Source of the DNA: Pseudomonadota bacterium
GTDB taxonomy: Bacteria > Pseudomonadota > Gammaproteobacteria > Steroidobacterales > Woeseiaceae
Direction of reading: 5' to 3'
Length of the DNA stretch: 38,537 bases
NCBI GenBank assembly: GCA_022573655.1
Contig: JACZTO010000018.1
Location: 1-38,537 of the forward strand
The notes beneath the pieces are model-generated. The model was not told where the DNA came from and ran no database searches. It worked only from the letters and a program-made list of their open reading frames with translations. Position numbers and translations under genes: made by a program. Position 1 is the stretch's first letter. Each line of letters opens with the position of its first letter. Below are positions 29,441 to 37,756 of the stretch, one piece after another.

Positions 29441-30166
29441 CTATGGCTGTTTGCCGCTGAAACGAACCGCGTCGTCCAGGGTCATCACGCCAGTCACGCC
29501 ACCGACCTGGGCCGAAACACTGATAAATAGCTTGACCTTATGCTCCAGCTCAATATTGCCTACGACGCTGGACCCCGGGCCGATTACAACCTTTGGTTCA
29601 CCCTTGAAGCTTGTTCCCCAGCTCCATCCGCCTGGTTTCTCAACTATCAGGTCGCCTTTTATAACGCTGCCGTCAACAACGAAAATATCACCATTCACCG
29701 TGGAAACATTGCCGCCGATCTGTACTCCGCTGAGCTCGATTTCACCGTTAACGTTGCTGACATCGCTGCTAACTGTCGAACCTGTGGTGATGGAAATGCT
29801 GCCATTGACCGTCTCAATTGATCCATCGACCGTGACCGATTCACCAACCGTCACGGAGCCATTGACTGTATCAAGACCTTCCGACTTGACGTTATCCGAG
29901 ATTCTCAGGGCGCCATTCACCGTCGATGCTGACTTGATACTTGCACCCGAGTCCACCCGTATTGCGCCATTGACTGTGCTGACATCACCGCTGACGACCG
30001 CTTTTTGGCCAATTGAGATGCTGCCATTTACGGAACTCGCTCCATCGGATTCGCTGCCTGCCTCGATTTCTATACTCTTGTTGGTCGACATGCCAAACAC
30101 CGGTACGGCCATCAGCATCACGAGGAGACCGACAGTAAATACTGTCTTTGTCATGAATTTTGCCAT
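29441..30166 (-). CDS. Exported beta-helix-like protein with seven VNG repeats
   Basis: A 241-residue protein with a signal peptide (TVFTVGLLVMLMAVPVFG, about 9-25). Seven repeats follow, each centred on [S/T/N]-VNG-[S/A/E/D]-[I/L/V], with VNG at 46, 65, 83, 101, 120, 139 and 157. The 18-19 residue period fits one turn of a beta-helix or a bactofilin/polymer-forming-like stack. A non-repeat tail (SWGTSFKGEPKVVIGPGSSV, then the last turns) follows. I do not know a function. ATG 30166 has AAGGG eight nt upstream; a GTG at 30175 would overlap that site. The metallopeptidase gene follows by eight nt. It is divergent from tatD. Confidence 0.8.
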   Translation of the reverse strand: MAKFMTKTVFTVGLLVMLMAVPVFGMSTNKSIEIEAGSESDGASSVNGSISIGQKAVVSGDVSTVNGAIRVDSGASIKSASTVNGALRISDNVKSEGLDTVNGSVTVGESVTVDGSIETVNGSISITTGSTVSSDVSNVNGEIELSGVQIGGNVSTVNGDIFVVDGSVIKGDLIVEKPGGWSWGTSFKGEPKVVIGPGSSVVGNIELEHKVKLFISVSAQVGGVTGVMTLDDAVRFSGKQP

Positions 30167-30308
30167 TTTGAGCACCCTTGAGTGTGTTTCTTACTCCTTA
30201 GATACCGCTCGAACGAATATGGTTGCAAGCGCCTGACAATGTAGCTGTGCCGCCGTCGTTTCGCTACTCTGCGTGATCCAATCGCTCTCAGCAGGCCATT
30301 TCCGGATC

Positions 30309-31106
30309 ATGCCCTACTCGCTAATTGATATCGGCGCGAATCTCATGCACAGCAGTTTCGACGAAGACCGTGCCGAGATGATGCGGCGCGCGGCGGATGC
30401 GAGTGTCGACAAAATAATCGTTACCGGCAGCAGCGACGACAGTAACGTCCAGGCAGCAGAGCTCGCTGAGAAATTACCCGGCGTTCTCTTCTCAACTGCG
30501 GGAGTCCACCCACATCACGCCTCGCATTACAGTGACGACAGTGACGCGTTGATTCGCTCGCTGATCCTGAAAGACGCAGTGGTCGCGGTCGGTGAGTGCG
30601 GGCTCGACTATTATCGAAACTTGTCGCCACGCGAAGCGCAGCTGGAAGCATTGCAGCGACAACTCGAAATCGCCAGGGACTCCGGCCTGCCGGTATTCTT
30701 GCATCAGCGCGATGCTCATGATGACTTCGTCGAAATGCTTAAGCCTTTGCTACCCGACATATCGAACGCCGTCGCGCACTGCTTCACGGGCGATGCCGAA
30801 GCGCTACACGAGTACCTTGAGTTGGGACTTTACGTCGGTATTACCGGTTGGATATGCGATGAGCGTCGCGGCAAGCACCTGCAGGATATCGTGTCCGCCA
30901 TTCCCGACGACAAGCTGTTGATCGAGACTGACGCGCCCTACCTGATGCCGCGAACCTTAGACCCCAAGCCGAAAACACGACGCAATGAGCCCGCTTACCT
31001 GACCGAAGTATTACGTGTCGTCGCTGCGGCCCGTGGGCAGAGCGAGGAACACGTAGCGCATATCACGACGATGAATGCGCTGCACTTTTTCGCACTGCCG
31101 CCCTAA
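30309..31106 (+). CDS. tatD: TatD-family 3'-5' DNase
   Basis: TatD is a metal-dependent (TIM-barrel) exonuclease linked to DNA repair and fragmentation. The 265-residue protein is close to E. coli TatD throughout: LIDIGANLMHSSF at the start, STAGVHPHHAS, VVAVGECGLDYYRN with the metal-ligand Glu, HQRDAHDDF, AHCFTG, ITGWICDERRG, and LLIETDAPYLMPRTL. ATG 30309 begins just before the barrel; twelve upstream in-frame codons to 30273 are not TatD-like. Its 3' end overlaps the convergent NERD gene by four nt. Confidence 0.94.
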   Translation: MPYSLIDIGANLMHSSFDEDRAEMMRRAADASVDKIIVTGSSDDSNVQAAELAEKLPGVLFSTAGVHPHHASHYSDDSDALIRSLILKDAVVAVGECGLDYYRNLSPREAQLEALQRQLEIARDSGLPVFLHQRDAHDDFVEMLKPLLPDISNAVAHCFTGDAEALHEYLELGLYVGITGWICDERRGKHLQDIVSAIPDDKLLIETDAPYLMPRTLDPKPKTRRNEPAYLTEVLRVVAAARGQSEEHVAHITTMNALHFFALPP

Positions 31107-31708
31107 CGGCCGCGTCGATCGAACATTTGCCCGACCTGCGCACTCAGGGCTTCCTTGCGAATCAGGTCCCAATGCGGCATGAAGGCCTCAATTTTGAATT
31201 TGGCCGCGGCCTTGTCAGAGTCCCCGAATTCCTCCGCGAGTTCTTGCAGACTACACACCAGGCCCGGTACGCCCTTGGTGAATTCCGCACCGTCGAGAAA
31301 CACGATGCGGCCGGCAACCGGGAGCTGCCGAACGATTTGGCGAACAGCCGCGATACGATCATAGAGTGCGAGCTGTGGATTCGAGAACGTGTAGCGGCGC
31401 TCCTCGCTGATAACCGTCCAGTCTTGCATCTTGTCGCCGCCAAATACGGTGCCCTGCACATCTTTCACTTCGAGAATCAACAGTCCCTGCGATGTCAGCA
31501 GCAGGTAGTCGACCATGATTTCGCCCTCATCGGCGCCCGGTATGATGAGGTTGTCAATGCGATCATAGCTGATGTCTGCAATGATTTTCTCAAGGCTGCT
31601 GCCTCGTCCGCGCCAAAATCGATAGATCAACCAGATCAGCAACAACAGCAGTACCGCGACAAGAGGCAGTAGCCAGGGTTTGTTATCCATTTGCAAAAAG
31701 TCAGACAT
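31103..31708 (-). CDS. Membrane-anchored NERD-domain protein
   Basis: A 201-residue protein with one N-terminal membrane segment (about 12-32) and a basic anchor. A NERD (nuclease-related) domain follows, with a PD-(D/E)xK-like core: GEIMVDYLLLTSQGLLILEV followed by KDVQGTVFGG. Acidic residues and the E-x-K pattern are present, so nuclease activity is possible but unproven. It begins 15 nt after the thrC stop on the same strand, making it the tail of the threonine operon. I see no metabolic link. Its 3' end overlaps tatD by four nt. Confidence 0.82.
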   Translation of the reverse strand: MSDFLQMDNKPWLLPLVAVLLLLLIWLIYRFWRGRGSSLEKIIADISYDRIDNLIIPGADEGEIMVDYLLLTSQGLLILEVKDVQGTVFGGDKMQDWTVISEERRYTFSNPQLALYDRIAAVRQIVRQLPVAGRIVFLDGAEFTKGVPGLVCSLQELAEEFGDSDKAAAKFKIEAFMPHWDLIRKEALSAQVGQMFDRRGR

Positions 31709-31723
31709 CAGATTCGAATGTTC

Positions 31724-33025
31724 CTATTGGCCTTGCAAAGCAGTCGCAAGCGAGTCCAGGTTCGGCTCGATTGAAATCGAATGCGCCGGCCGTGAGAGTA
31801 TCTCTTCCAGCTCCGGTGGCAATGCCACGGCCTCGCCTATCAATGGCTCAACGATAGTCTCGAACTTGGCCGGGTGTGCCGTCGCAACCAGAATCCAGTC
31901 GTGCGACTCTGTTTGATCGATAGCCAGTTGACGCCAAACGTGTGACGCCGTCGCAGTATGCGGGCACGTCGCAAATCCGAATTCCGCGAAGTCCTGCTTG
32001 ATGGCCGCGCCAATCTGCTCATCGTCCACGGATGACACAGTGACTTGCTCACGTAAAACGTCAGCCTCCCCGATCAGGTGGCGCAGGCGCTCCATGTTGC
32101 TTGGATCGCCGACATCCATCGCAGAGGCAAGAGTCTGCAAGCTATCACGCGGCAGCCATTCCAGGGAATCAAAGTAGTCCACGATCGTTCGATTCGAATT
32201 TGTTGCGAATATTATCGGCCCAACAGGCAGTCCCATCTCGCGCGCCATGATACAGGCGGACGCATTACCAAGGTTGCCTGTCGGGACAATAAAGCCGGGC
32301 ATTTTCCCGGTCCGGCGATGGTGTAGCAAACTGGCCTGCGCGTAGTAGGTGCACTGGGGCAGTAGCCGGCCAATATTGATGCTGTTCGCAGAGCTGAATC
32401 GATGTTCGGCAGACAATGCCGGGTCCGACATCGCCGCCTTGACCAGTGCCTGGCAGTCGTCAAATGCGCCCTGCACTTTTAAAGACAGGACGTTGTCGCT
32501 CCAGCAGCAAAGTTGATGCGCTTGCCGGTCCGACACACGACCATCCGGGAATAGCACCACGACGCGCATTCCCGGGCGCTTGTCGAATGCAGCGGCTACG
32601 GCTCCGCCGGTATCGCCGGAAGTCGCCACCAGAATGGTGAGCGGCGACTCGACATTGCCTTCCAGCCGCGACAGACACGCGGCCAAAAATCCTGCACCGA
32701 CATCTTTGAAGGCCGCCGTAGGACCGTGGTAGAGCTCCAACATAGAGACATCCTGCCCTGCTATCGGCAATCGTGTCGTTGGAATCGGGAAACTGAAAGT
32801 TTCCGCCACAATCTGCTGGAGGTCATTTTTCAGCGCAGAAGCGACGAAGAACGGCCGCAATAAGATCGTGGCAACCTCGGGCATCGTGTTTGCGTCGACA
32901 AAATCGGCCAGCGCAAATTTCGGCAGCTGTTCGGGCAAGTACAGCCCACCGTCGCTCGCGATGCCCTTGCGCAACGCCTCATCAAGGCTGACCGGGCCGC
33001 CCCCTCGGGTACTGAAGAAATTCAA
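31724..33025 (-). CDS. thrC: Threonine synthase
   Basis: ThrC converts O-phosphohomoserine to threonine with pyridoxal phosphate. The 433-residue protein has the PLP lysine at Lys107 in LYHGPTAAFKDVGAGF, the same number as in E. coli. Glycine-rich phosphate-binding runs (TSGDTGGAVAAAF, VPTGNLGNASACIMA) follow. The N-terminus FFSTRGGGPVSLDEALRKG is typical. ATG 33025 overlaps the thrB stop by four nt (coupled translation). It is the third gene of thrABC. Confidence 0.96.
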   Translation of the reverse strand: MNFFSTRGGGPVSLDEALRKGIASDGGLYLPEQLPKFALADFVDANTMPEVATILLRPFFVASALKNDLQQIVAETFSFPIPTTRLPIAGQDVSMLELYHGPTAAFKDVGAGFLAACLSRLEGNVESPLTILVATSGDTGGAVAAAFDKRPGMRVVVLFPDGRVSDRQAHQLCCWSDNVLSLKVQGAFDDCQALVKAAMSDPALSAEHRFSSANSINIGRLLPQCTYYAQASLLHHRRTGKMPGFIVPTGNLGNASACIMAREMGLPVGPIIFATNSNRTIVDYFDSLEWLPRDSLQTLASAMDVGDPSNMERLRHLIGEADVLREQVTVSSVDDEQIGAAIKQDFAEFGFATCPHTATASHVWRQLAIDQTESHDWILVATAHPAKFETIVEPLIGEAVALPPELEEILSRPAHSISIEPNLDSLATALQGQ

Positions 33026-33969
33026 ATGCCGTCCTCTATATGGGCGCCCGGTGCGGTCATGGGGCTAATCCACGACTGACACTCGATTCCCTGAGCACGA
33101 CAGGCCTGCTCCATGGCGCTGGCCAGATTGCGTGCCGCACTGTCCTCGCACAGAGCGAACATGCTCGGTCCGCTGCCGGAAAGACTGAAACCGAGAGCGC
33201 CAGCGCGCATTGCCGCGTCCTTAACGGCATCAAAACACGGCACTGCGGCCGATCGCTGCGGCTCGATGATGACATCGCGCAACGTCCTGCCAATCAGATC
33301 GACATCACTCGATGCACACGCGGCGATGAAACCTGCCAGCAATCCTTGCTGCTCCAGCCACAGCTGTATCGAATAGCTCTTGGCCAGCCTGCGCCTGGCA
33401 CGCGCGGTGTCCACTTGCAGATCCGGGTGCACAAGTACAGCACTGACGCCCTGCGGTGCAGGCAAACGTACGACGTCAGGCAACAACACCTTCGGACACA
33501 GTATTAACCCACCCAGTAAACTTGGCGCCACGTTGTCGGCGTGCAGGCTGCCACTCGCGTACTCCTCACCCTCAAGGGCATACGGCAACAATGCCTCCAT
33601 GGCAAGCGGCGAATCCAGCAATGCGTTGACGGCCACAACGGCGGCTACGGCTGACGCCGCCGAACTACCCATGCCCGATTGCAACGGCACGCCTTTGTGA
33701 ACCTTTAGCTCGACACCGCCTGCACCGCCGTGCGCATCCCAAAGCGCTTGAGCGGCGATTGATGCGGTGTTGTGTTGCGCATCATTCGTCAGGAGTGGAT
33801 GAATGTCACCGTCCTGCCCGCGGACTTCGGCGACGCTGACGCCGTCGCCGTCCGTTTTGCGCGCCAGCACGCGATCGCCAACGTCTGCCAAAGCCAGGCC
33901 CAGCATGTCGTAGCCAACGGCGACATTACCTATCGACGCGGGCGCGAAAGCGGTTACGAAATGATCCAT
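33022..33969 (-). CDS. thrB: Homoserine kinase
   Basis: ThrB phosphorylates homoserine for threonine synthesis. It is a GHMP-family kinase: the ATP-binding glycine/serine loop is GMGSSAASAVAAVVA (about residues 97-111), the N-terminal FAPASIGNVAVGYDMLGLAL is diagnostic, and the C-terminal GFSLSGSGPSMFAL forms the third GHMP motif. The 315-residue length is normal. The start abuts the thrA stop directly (33970-33972) and its end overlaps thrC by four nt, a tightly coupled operon. Confidence 0.96.
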   Translation of the reverse strand: MDHFVTAFAPASIGNVAVGYDMLGLALADVGDRVLARKTDGDGVSVAEVRGQDGDIHPLLTNDAQHNTASIAAQALWDAHGGAGGVELKVHKGVPLQSGMGSSAASAVAAVVAVNALLDSPLAMEALLPYALEGEEYASGSLHADNVAPSLLGGLILCPKVLLPDVVRLPAPQGVSAVLVHPDLQVDTARARRRLAKSYSIQLWLEQQGLLAGFIAACASSDVDLIGRTLRDVIIEPQRSAAVPCFDAVKDAAMRAGALGFSLSGSGPSMFALCEDSAARNLASAMEQACRAQGIECQSWISPMTAPGAHIEDGI

Positions 33970-36483
33970 CTAGGCTCCCGGACTGAGGTATTGCGCCAGC
34001 CGCAGCAAATCACCAAAAACACCGCCGGCCGTTACTTGCGGGCCGGCACCGGGCCCCTGTATGACCAATGGATTATCCGCATAACGGTCGGTTTTGAACT
34101 GCACGATATTATCCGTCAGATTGATATTAGCGAACGGATGTTTCGCGTCCACAGCTTCCAGGCCTACGCTGGCGCTTGCGCCGGGTCCCAGTCGCGCAAG
34201 ATAACGCAGTTTCTTGTTGTCCGCTTGTGCTTTCTCATAGCGCGCATGAAAATCCGCGTCGAACTCCGGCAGCCTTTGCAAATACTCATCAATGCTGCAG
34301 TCCCGTAGCGGTTCCGGCACCAGGCTTTGCACCGGAAAATCGCCGATCTCGATATCCTGGCCAAGTTCGCGTGCCAGTATCGTCAGTTTGCGCGCGACAT
34401 CCATACCGGACAAATCGTCGCGAGGATCGGGCTCTGTAAATCCGCTCGCACGTGCCTCGTTTACAATTTCCGAAAAAGCCCTGGTCCCGTCATACACGTT
34501 AAACAGGTACGCGAGCGTGCCGGAGAAAATGCCTTCTATTGATCGTATCGTATCCCCGGTGTGGATCAGGTCCCGCAACGTCGTAATGATCGGCAGTGCC
34601 GCGCCCACAGTTGTCTCAAAAAGGCAATGAGAGTTGCCCATGCGCGCAGCCGTGCGCAACCGGGCATGATCCGTTATCGATCCGCTGAACGCCTTCTTGT
34701 TCGGCGTCACAACATGGATGCCACGTTCAAGCCAGCCGGCATACTGTCCGGCCACGAGTTCGCTCGCCGTGCAATCGATGATTACCGCGTGCGGCAGGTG
34801 ATCCGGATTGATATGCGTTTCGAGTTGCTCGAGGTTGTACTCGAGTGCGTCTGCATCGAAGACGTCTTGCCAATGGCCGAGGTCGATACTGGTATCGCCC
34901 AGCAGCATCTTTTTTGAGCGCGCTATGGCCCGCACGCGCAGATCAAGGTTGAAGTCTGTCCGCAGACGCTCTGCCTGCTTGTCAATCTGGCGCAACAACG
35001 CACTGCCCACTCCGCCCGGCCCCAGCAAGCCGATGGACAGTGTCTTGGCCGACAAGTAAAAACCGGAATGCACTGCGCGCAGCGCTTTGGTTGCTTCTTT
35101 CGAATCGACGACGGCCGATATGTTGCGTTCCGAAGAGCCTTGGGCAATTGCACGTATATTGATGCCAGCACGACCCAGGGTACCGAAGAATCGCGCCGCA
35201 ATTCCGGGCCTGCCAGCCATGCCGTCACCGACGACTGCGATGATGCTCTGCGCCTCGGTCACTTCGACGCTCTGAATCTGGCCACTTTCCAGTTCGTCTG
35301 CGAAAGCGTCAGTCACTACTTTGCGAGCGTGTTCTGCAACATCGTGCGGAACCGCGATGCAAATCGAGTGCTCCGAACTTGCCTGCGATATCAGTGTTAC
35401 GGAAACACCAGCGTTCTTGAGTGCTGCAAACAGTCGATCCGCCGTGCCGGGCACACCGATCATCCCGGCACCCTCGAGATTGAGCAATGCTATGCCACCG
35501 ATCGCGGTTATACCTTTAATGTTGTCTGCAGCAATGGCCTCTGCCGAGATGCGACTGCCCGGGTGTGACGGGTTTCGGCTGTTGCGAATGATGATGGGAA
35601 TGTCATTGTCGACCGCAGGGCCCAGCGTCTGCGGATGCAGGACTTTTGCCCCGAAATACGCAAGCTCCATCGCCTCGTCATAGGTCAGACGCTCGATGAC
35701 CTGTGCCTCCGGAACCAGCCTCGGATCCGCACTCATTATGCCATCGACATCGGTCCAGATAATGAGCTCAGACGCACCGCTCAAAGCTGCGAAAATAGCT
35801 GCAGAATGATCACTGCCATTGCGGCCCAGCGTGGTTTGCAACCCTTGTTCATCGGTCGCAATAAACCCGGTGATCACGGCGATCCCTTCGAAATCCGCCG
35901 CCACGACCTTGTCCATCTTCGCTTGCGATGCGTCCCAGAGCACAGCCGGACCCAGTTCGGTCTGGCGTACCGTGACAACGTTGCGAGCGTCAATCCAGGT
36001 ACCGCCGCGCTGCGGAGAACCCTGTTCGAGGCAGGCAGCCAGCAATCGTGCCGACCAGATTTCACCGTAGCCAGCGACGACGTCACGGCTTCGCTGCGGT
36101 GCGGACTTTACGCGAGCAATCTTGGTGAGGATGCCCATGATGTCGCTTGCATCCTGTCCCCAGGCGTCGAGCACTGCGACCAGAGAATCGCCGTCGAGCA
36201 GCGACCCCGAAGTGTCTGAATAGCGCTTGCCAATCGCATCCAGTTCCTTTTTGAAACGATCGTCATCCCGTTCAGCCAGAATGGCCAGATTGATCAGCAC
36301 GTCCGTCATGCCGCCCATCGCCGAGACCACAACGCCAAGCCGCATTTCATCGCAATCCAGCAATATGCCAGTCACACGACGAAAACACTCCGCATCAGCG
36401 AGGCTGCTGCCACCGAACTTGTGGATTTTCCAACGCCTGTCCGCCACTCGTGCAGAGATCCTTCGCGCAAAACGGTGAATCAT
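33970..36483 (-). CDS. thrA: Bifunctional aspartokinase / homoserine dehydrogenase
   Basis: The protein carries out the first and third steps of the aspartate pathway to threonine. Domains: aspartokinase at about 19-290 (KFGGSSLADAECFRRV, then GRNGSDHSAAIFAAL), two ACT regulatory domains near 315-470 (GVPGTADRLFAALKNAGVSV and GRPGIAARFFGTLGRAGINI), and homoserine dehydrogenase from about 475 (LLGPGGVGSALLRQI, CTASELVAGQYAGWL, GIFSGTLAYLF). ATG 36483 gives 837 residues with a 20-residue N-extension; a GTG at 36549 is possible. Ribosome sites are weak. I found no threonine/isoleucine-rich leader peptide or attenuator upstream, so feedback through the ACT domains is the only control visible. Confidence 0.95.
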   Translation of the reverse strand: MIHRFARRISARVADRRWKIHKFGGSSLADAECFRRVTGILLDCDEMRLGVVVSAMGGMTDVLINLAILAERDDDRFKKELDAIGKRYSDTSGSLLDGDSLVAVLDAWGQDASDIMGILTKIARVKSAPQRSRDVVAGYGEIWSARLLAACLEQGSPQRGGTWIDARNVVTVRQTELGPAVLWDASQAKMDKVVAADFEGIAVITGFIATDEQGLQTTLGRNGSDHSAAIFAALSGASELIIWTDVDGIMSADPRLVPEAQVIERLTYDEAMELAYFGAKVLHPQTLGPAVDNDIPIIIRNSRNPSHPGSRISAEAIAADNIKGITAIGGIALLNLEGAGMIGVPGTADRLFAALKNAGVSVTLISQASSEHSICIAVPHDVAEHARKVVTDAFADELESGQIQSVEVTEAQSIIAVVGDGMAGRPGIAARFFGTLGRAGINIRAIAQGSSERNISAVVDSKEATKALRAVHSGFYLSAKTLSIGLLGPGGVGSALLRQIDKQAERLRTDFNLDLRVRAIARSKKMLLGDTSIDLGHWQDVFDADALEYNLEQLETHINPDHLPHAVIIDCTASELVAGQYAGWLERGIHVVTPNKKAFSGSITDHARLRTAARMGNSHCLFETTVGAALPIITTLRDLIHTGDTIRSIEGIFSGTLAYLFNVYDGTRAFSEIVNEARASGFTEPDPRDDLSGMDVARKLTILARELGQDIEIGDFPVQSLVPEPLRDCSIDEYLQRLPEFDADFHARYEKAQADNKKLRYLARLGPGASASVGLEAVDAKHPFANINLTDNIVQFKTDRYADNPLVIQGPGAGPQVTAGGVFGDLLRLAQYLSPGA

Positions 36484-36644
36484 AACGACACTTGTCTGCA
36501 ACGTCGTCTGTTTTGTTTGAAACCATTTGGAAGATTGCGATTCCTCCACTGTTACCGCTTTTCAACAAAGAAGTGCCAAGCGCAACAGTTCTCACAAGGT
36601 AAAATTAGCCTCGGATTGCCCCACAGTTTTGCAGCCTAGTTGAG

Positions 36645-36686
36645 ACTACCCCACTGGGGTTGACATGTATACCCCATTGGAGTAGT
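36645..36686 (+). promoter_or_regulatory. Paired palindromic operator of the toxin-antitoxin cassette
   Basis: ACCCC-ACT-GGGGT (36648-36660) is a perfect palindrome and ACCCC-ATT-GGAGT (36671-36683) a near-perfect one, 23 bp apart or about two helical turns. Outer arms ACTACCCCA and TGGAGTAGT (36645 and 36678 onward) also pair with one mismatch. A TTGACA lies at 36660-36665 but the matching -10 (TAGTTT, 36683-36688) is poor. The second site overlaps GGAG, the likely ribosome site of the toxin gene. Typical of autorepression by a HigA-like antitoxin. Confidence 0.65.
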
Positions 36687-36693
36687 TTCATAT

Positions 36694-37005
36694 ATGGAAT
36701 TCATCGAGACTCCACTGTTTTCAAAGATACGGGAATCATACTTCGGTGATATTGAATTCCATATGTTGCAATTACACCTAATTGATCGGCCAGACGCTGG
36801 CGACCTGATTGTTGGTACAGGCGGAGCAACAAAGTTGCGATGGGGGATTGGCGGCAGAGGCAAGCGAGGCGGTGTCAGAGTTATCTACTACTGGATAACA
36901 AAGGATCACCAAATTCTGTTGATCACCGTATATGCAAAGAACGAGGCCTCTGACATCTCGCCAGCAACTAAGAAGGCGATCAAGAAAATGATAGGGGAAT
37001 TGTAG
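36694..37005 (+). CDS. higB: RelE/HigB-2-type toxin
   Basis: A 103-residue RelE-fold mRNA interferase of the HigB-2 type, expected to cut mRNA in the ribosomal A site. Diagnostic runs are FIETPLFSKI at the start, GDLIVGTGGATKLRWG, the basic GRGKRGGVRVIYYW strand and LITVYAKNEASDIS. The catalytic basic and aromatic residues are kept, so it is probably active. Unusually for type II systems the toxin gene precedes the antitoxin gene, as is usual for higBA. Codon use is more A+T-rich than the neighbouring thr genes, a sign of transfer. ATG 36694 has GGAG eleven nt upstream. Confidence 0.9.
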   Translation: MEFIETPLFSKIRESYFGDIEFHMLQLHLIDRPDAGDLIVGTGGATKLRWGIGGRGKRGGVRVIYYWITKDHQILLITVYAKNEASDISPATKKAIKKMIGEL

Positions 37006-37035
37006 TAACGAATGATATTCACGGAGGGACTGACC

Positions 37036-37320
37036 ATGACCACGAAAAGAGATATTGGAGCGGAGATTCTTGAGGGCTTGACCGCCTACAAAGATCGACC
37101 TGAAACGCTAAAGCGATATAAAATTGACTCGCCCAACGTTAAGTTGATTCGAGATGACCTCGGAATGACTCAGGGCGAGTTTGCTCTGTTTCTATCGATC
37201 TCTGTGCGAACGCTTGAAAAGTGGGAACAAGGAACGCGGAATCCAGATGGCGCAGCAAATACGCTGCTCAGAGTTATTGAAAAGGAGCCTACTGCGGTTA
37301 TGCGTGCCCTGCACGCTTAG
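37036..37320 (+). CDS. higA: HigA/NadS-type antitoxin with HTH
   Basis: A 94-residue antitoxin with an Xre-type helix-turn-helix: VKLIRDDLGMTQGEFALFLS then SVRTLEKWEQGTRNPDGAAN (about residues 36-75). The N-terminal part (TKRDIGAEILEGLTAYKD) is the usual toxin-binding arm of HigA-2/NadS proteins. ATG 37036 has GGAGGG seven nt upstream; a frame from 37012 exists but lacks a site. It starts 30 nt after the toxin gene and is expected to bind the palindromes at 36645-36686. An IS3 element begins about 12 nt after its stop. Confidence 0.9.
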   Translation: MTTKRDIGAEILEGLTAYKDRPETLKRYKIDSPNVKLIRDDLGMTQGEFALFLSISVRTLEKWEQGTRNPDGAANTLLRVIEKEPTAVMRALHA

Positions 37321-37456
37321 TGCCTCACACTGTGACCTACCCGACACATAGGTAACACATCCTTCCGGAGACATGGGTAACACTTTCTCCCATGGGTTTT
37401 ACCGCTGATATCGCGGACGCTTTCGAAAAGGCCGATAATGGCCATGGAGGAGCGTC

Positions 37457-37756
37457 ATGCCAAGAAGAAGAAAGTACTCGGCGGAGTTCAAACGTGAAGC
37501 GGTTGCGCTGGCAAATCAACCAGGTGTAACGAAGGCCCAGATCGGGCGTGAACTGGATATCAATCCGAATATGATCACGCGTTGGCAGCGGGAGATGACA
37601 GCGAACGGATCAAAGGCCTTTCTCGGCCAGGGTGTGGTCCGCGATGAAGAGATGGTGACCTTGAAGCGCGAGAACAACCGGCTGAGAAAGGAACGGGATT
37701 TTTTACGCGAAGCGGCAACGTTCTTTGCGAGCGATCAGAGGCGAAGTATCAGATGA
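37457..37756 (+). CDS. IS3-family transposase OrfA
   Basis: A 99-residue helix-turn-helix protein that binds the IS ends. The HTH ([15 protein letters not shown], then [20 protein letters not shown]) is followed by a leucine-zipper-like coil ([20 protein letters not shown]). A strong ribosome site (GGAGGAG) precedes ATG 37457. The stop TGA (37754-37756) overlaps the ATG of orfB in an ATGA junction. In IS3 elements the active OrfAB transposase arises by programmed -1 frameshifting in the overlap; I did not resolve a slippery heptamer here. Confidence 0.92.
   Translation: MPRRRKYSAEFKREAVALANQPGVTKAQIGRELDINPNMITRWQREMTANGSKAFLGQGVVRDEEMVTLKRENNRLRKERDFLREAATFFASDQRRSIR

Noticed and set aside
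29451-30236. 261-residue plus-strand ORF antisense to the VNG repeat gene
   Set aside because: It is a shadow created by the repeats: low complexity (Pro, Thr, Ser, Leu), no start site, and the opposite strand has a signal peptide and regular repeats.
36484-36640. Threonine-operon leader peptide and attenuator
   Set aside because: No short frame rich in Thr or Ile codons and no terminator/antiterminator stems were visible before thrA.
36660-36688. TTGACA-N17-TAGTTT as the definite toxin promoter
   Set aside because: The -10 is poor, and a start after it would leave the toxin without its GGAG ribosome site, so it is reported only as a possibility within the operator.
37346-37383. CRISPR-like repeat
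   Set aside because: Only two 13-bp copies, located at the IS left end; better explained as transposase-binding repeats.
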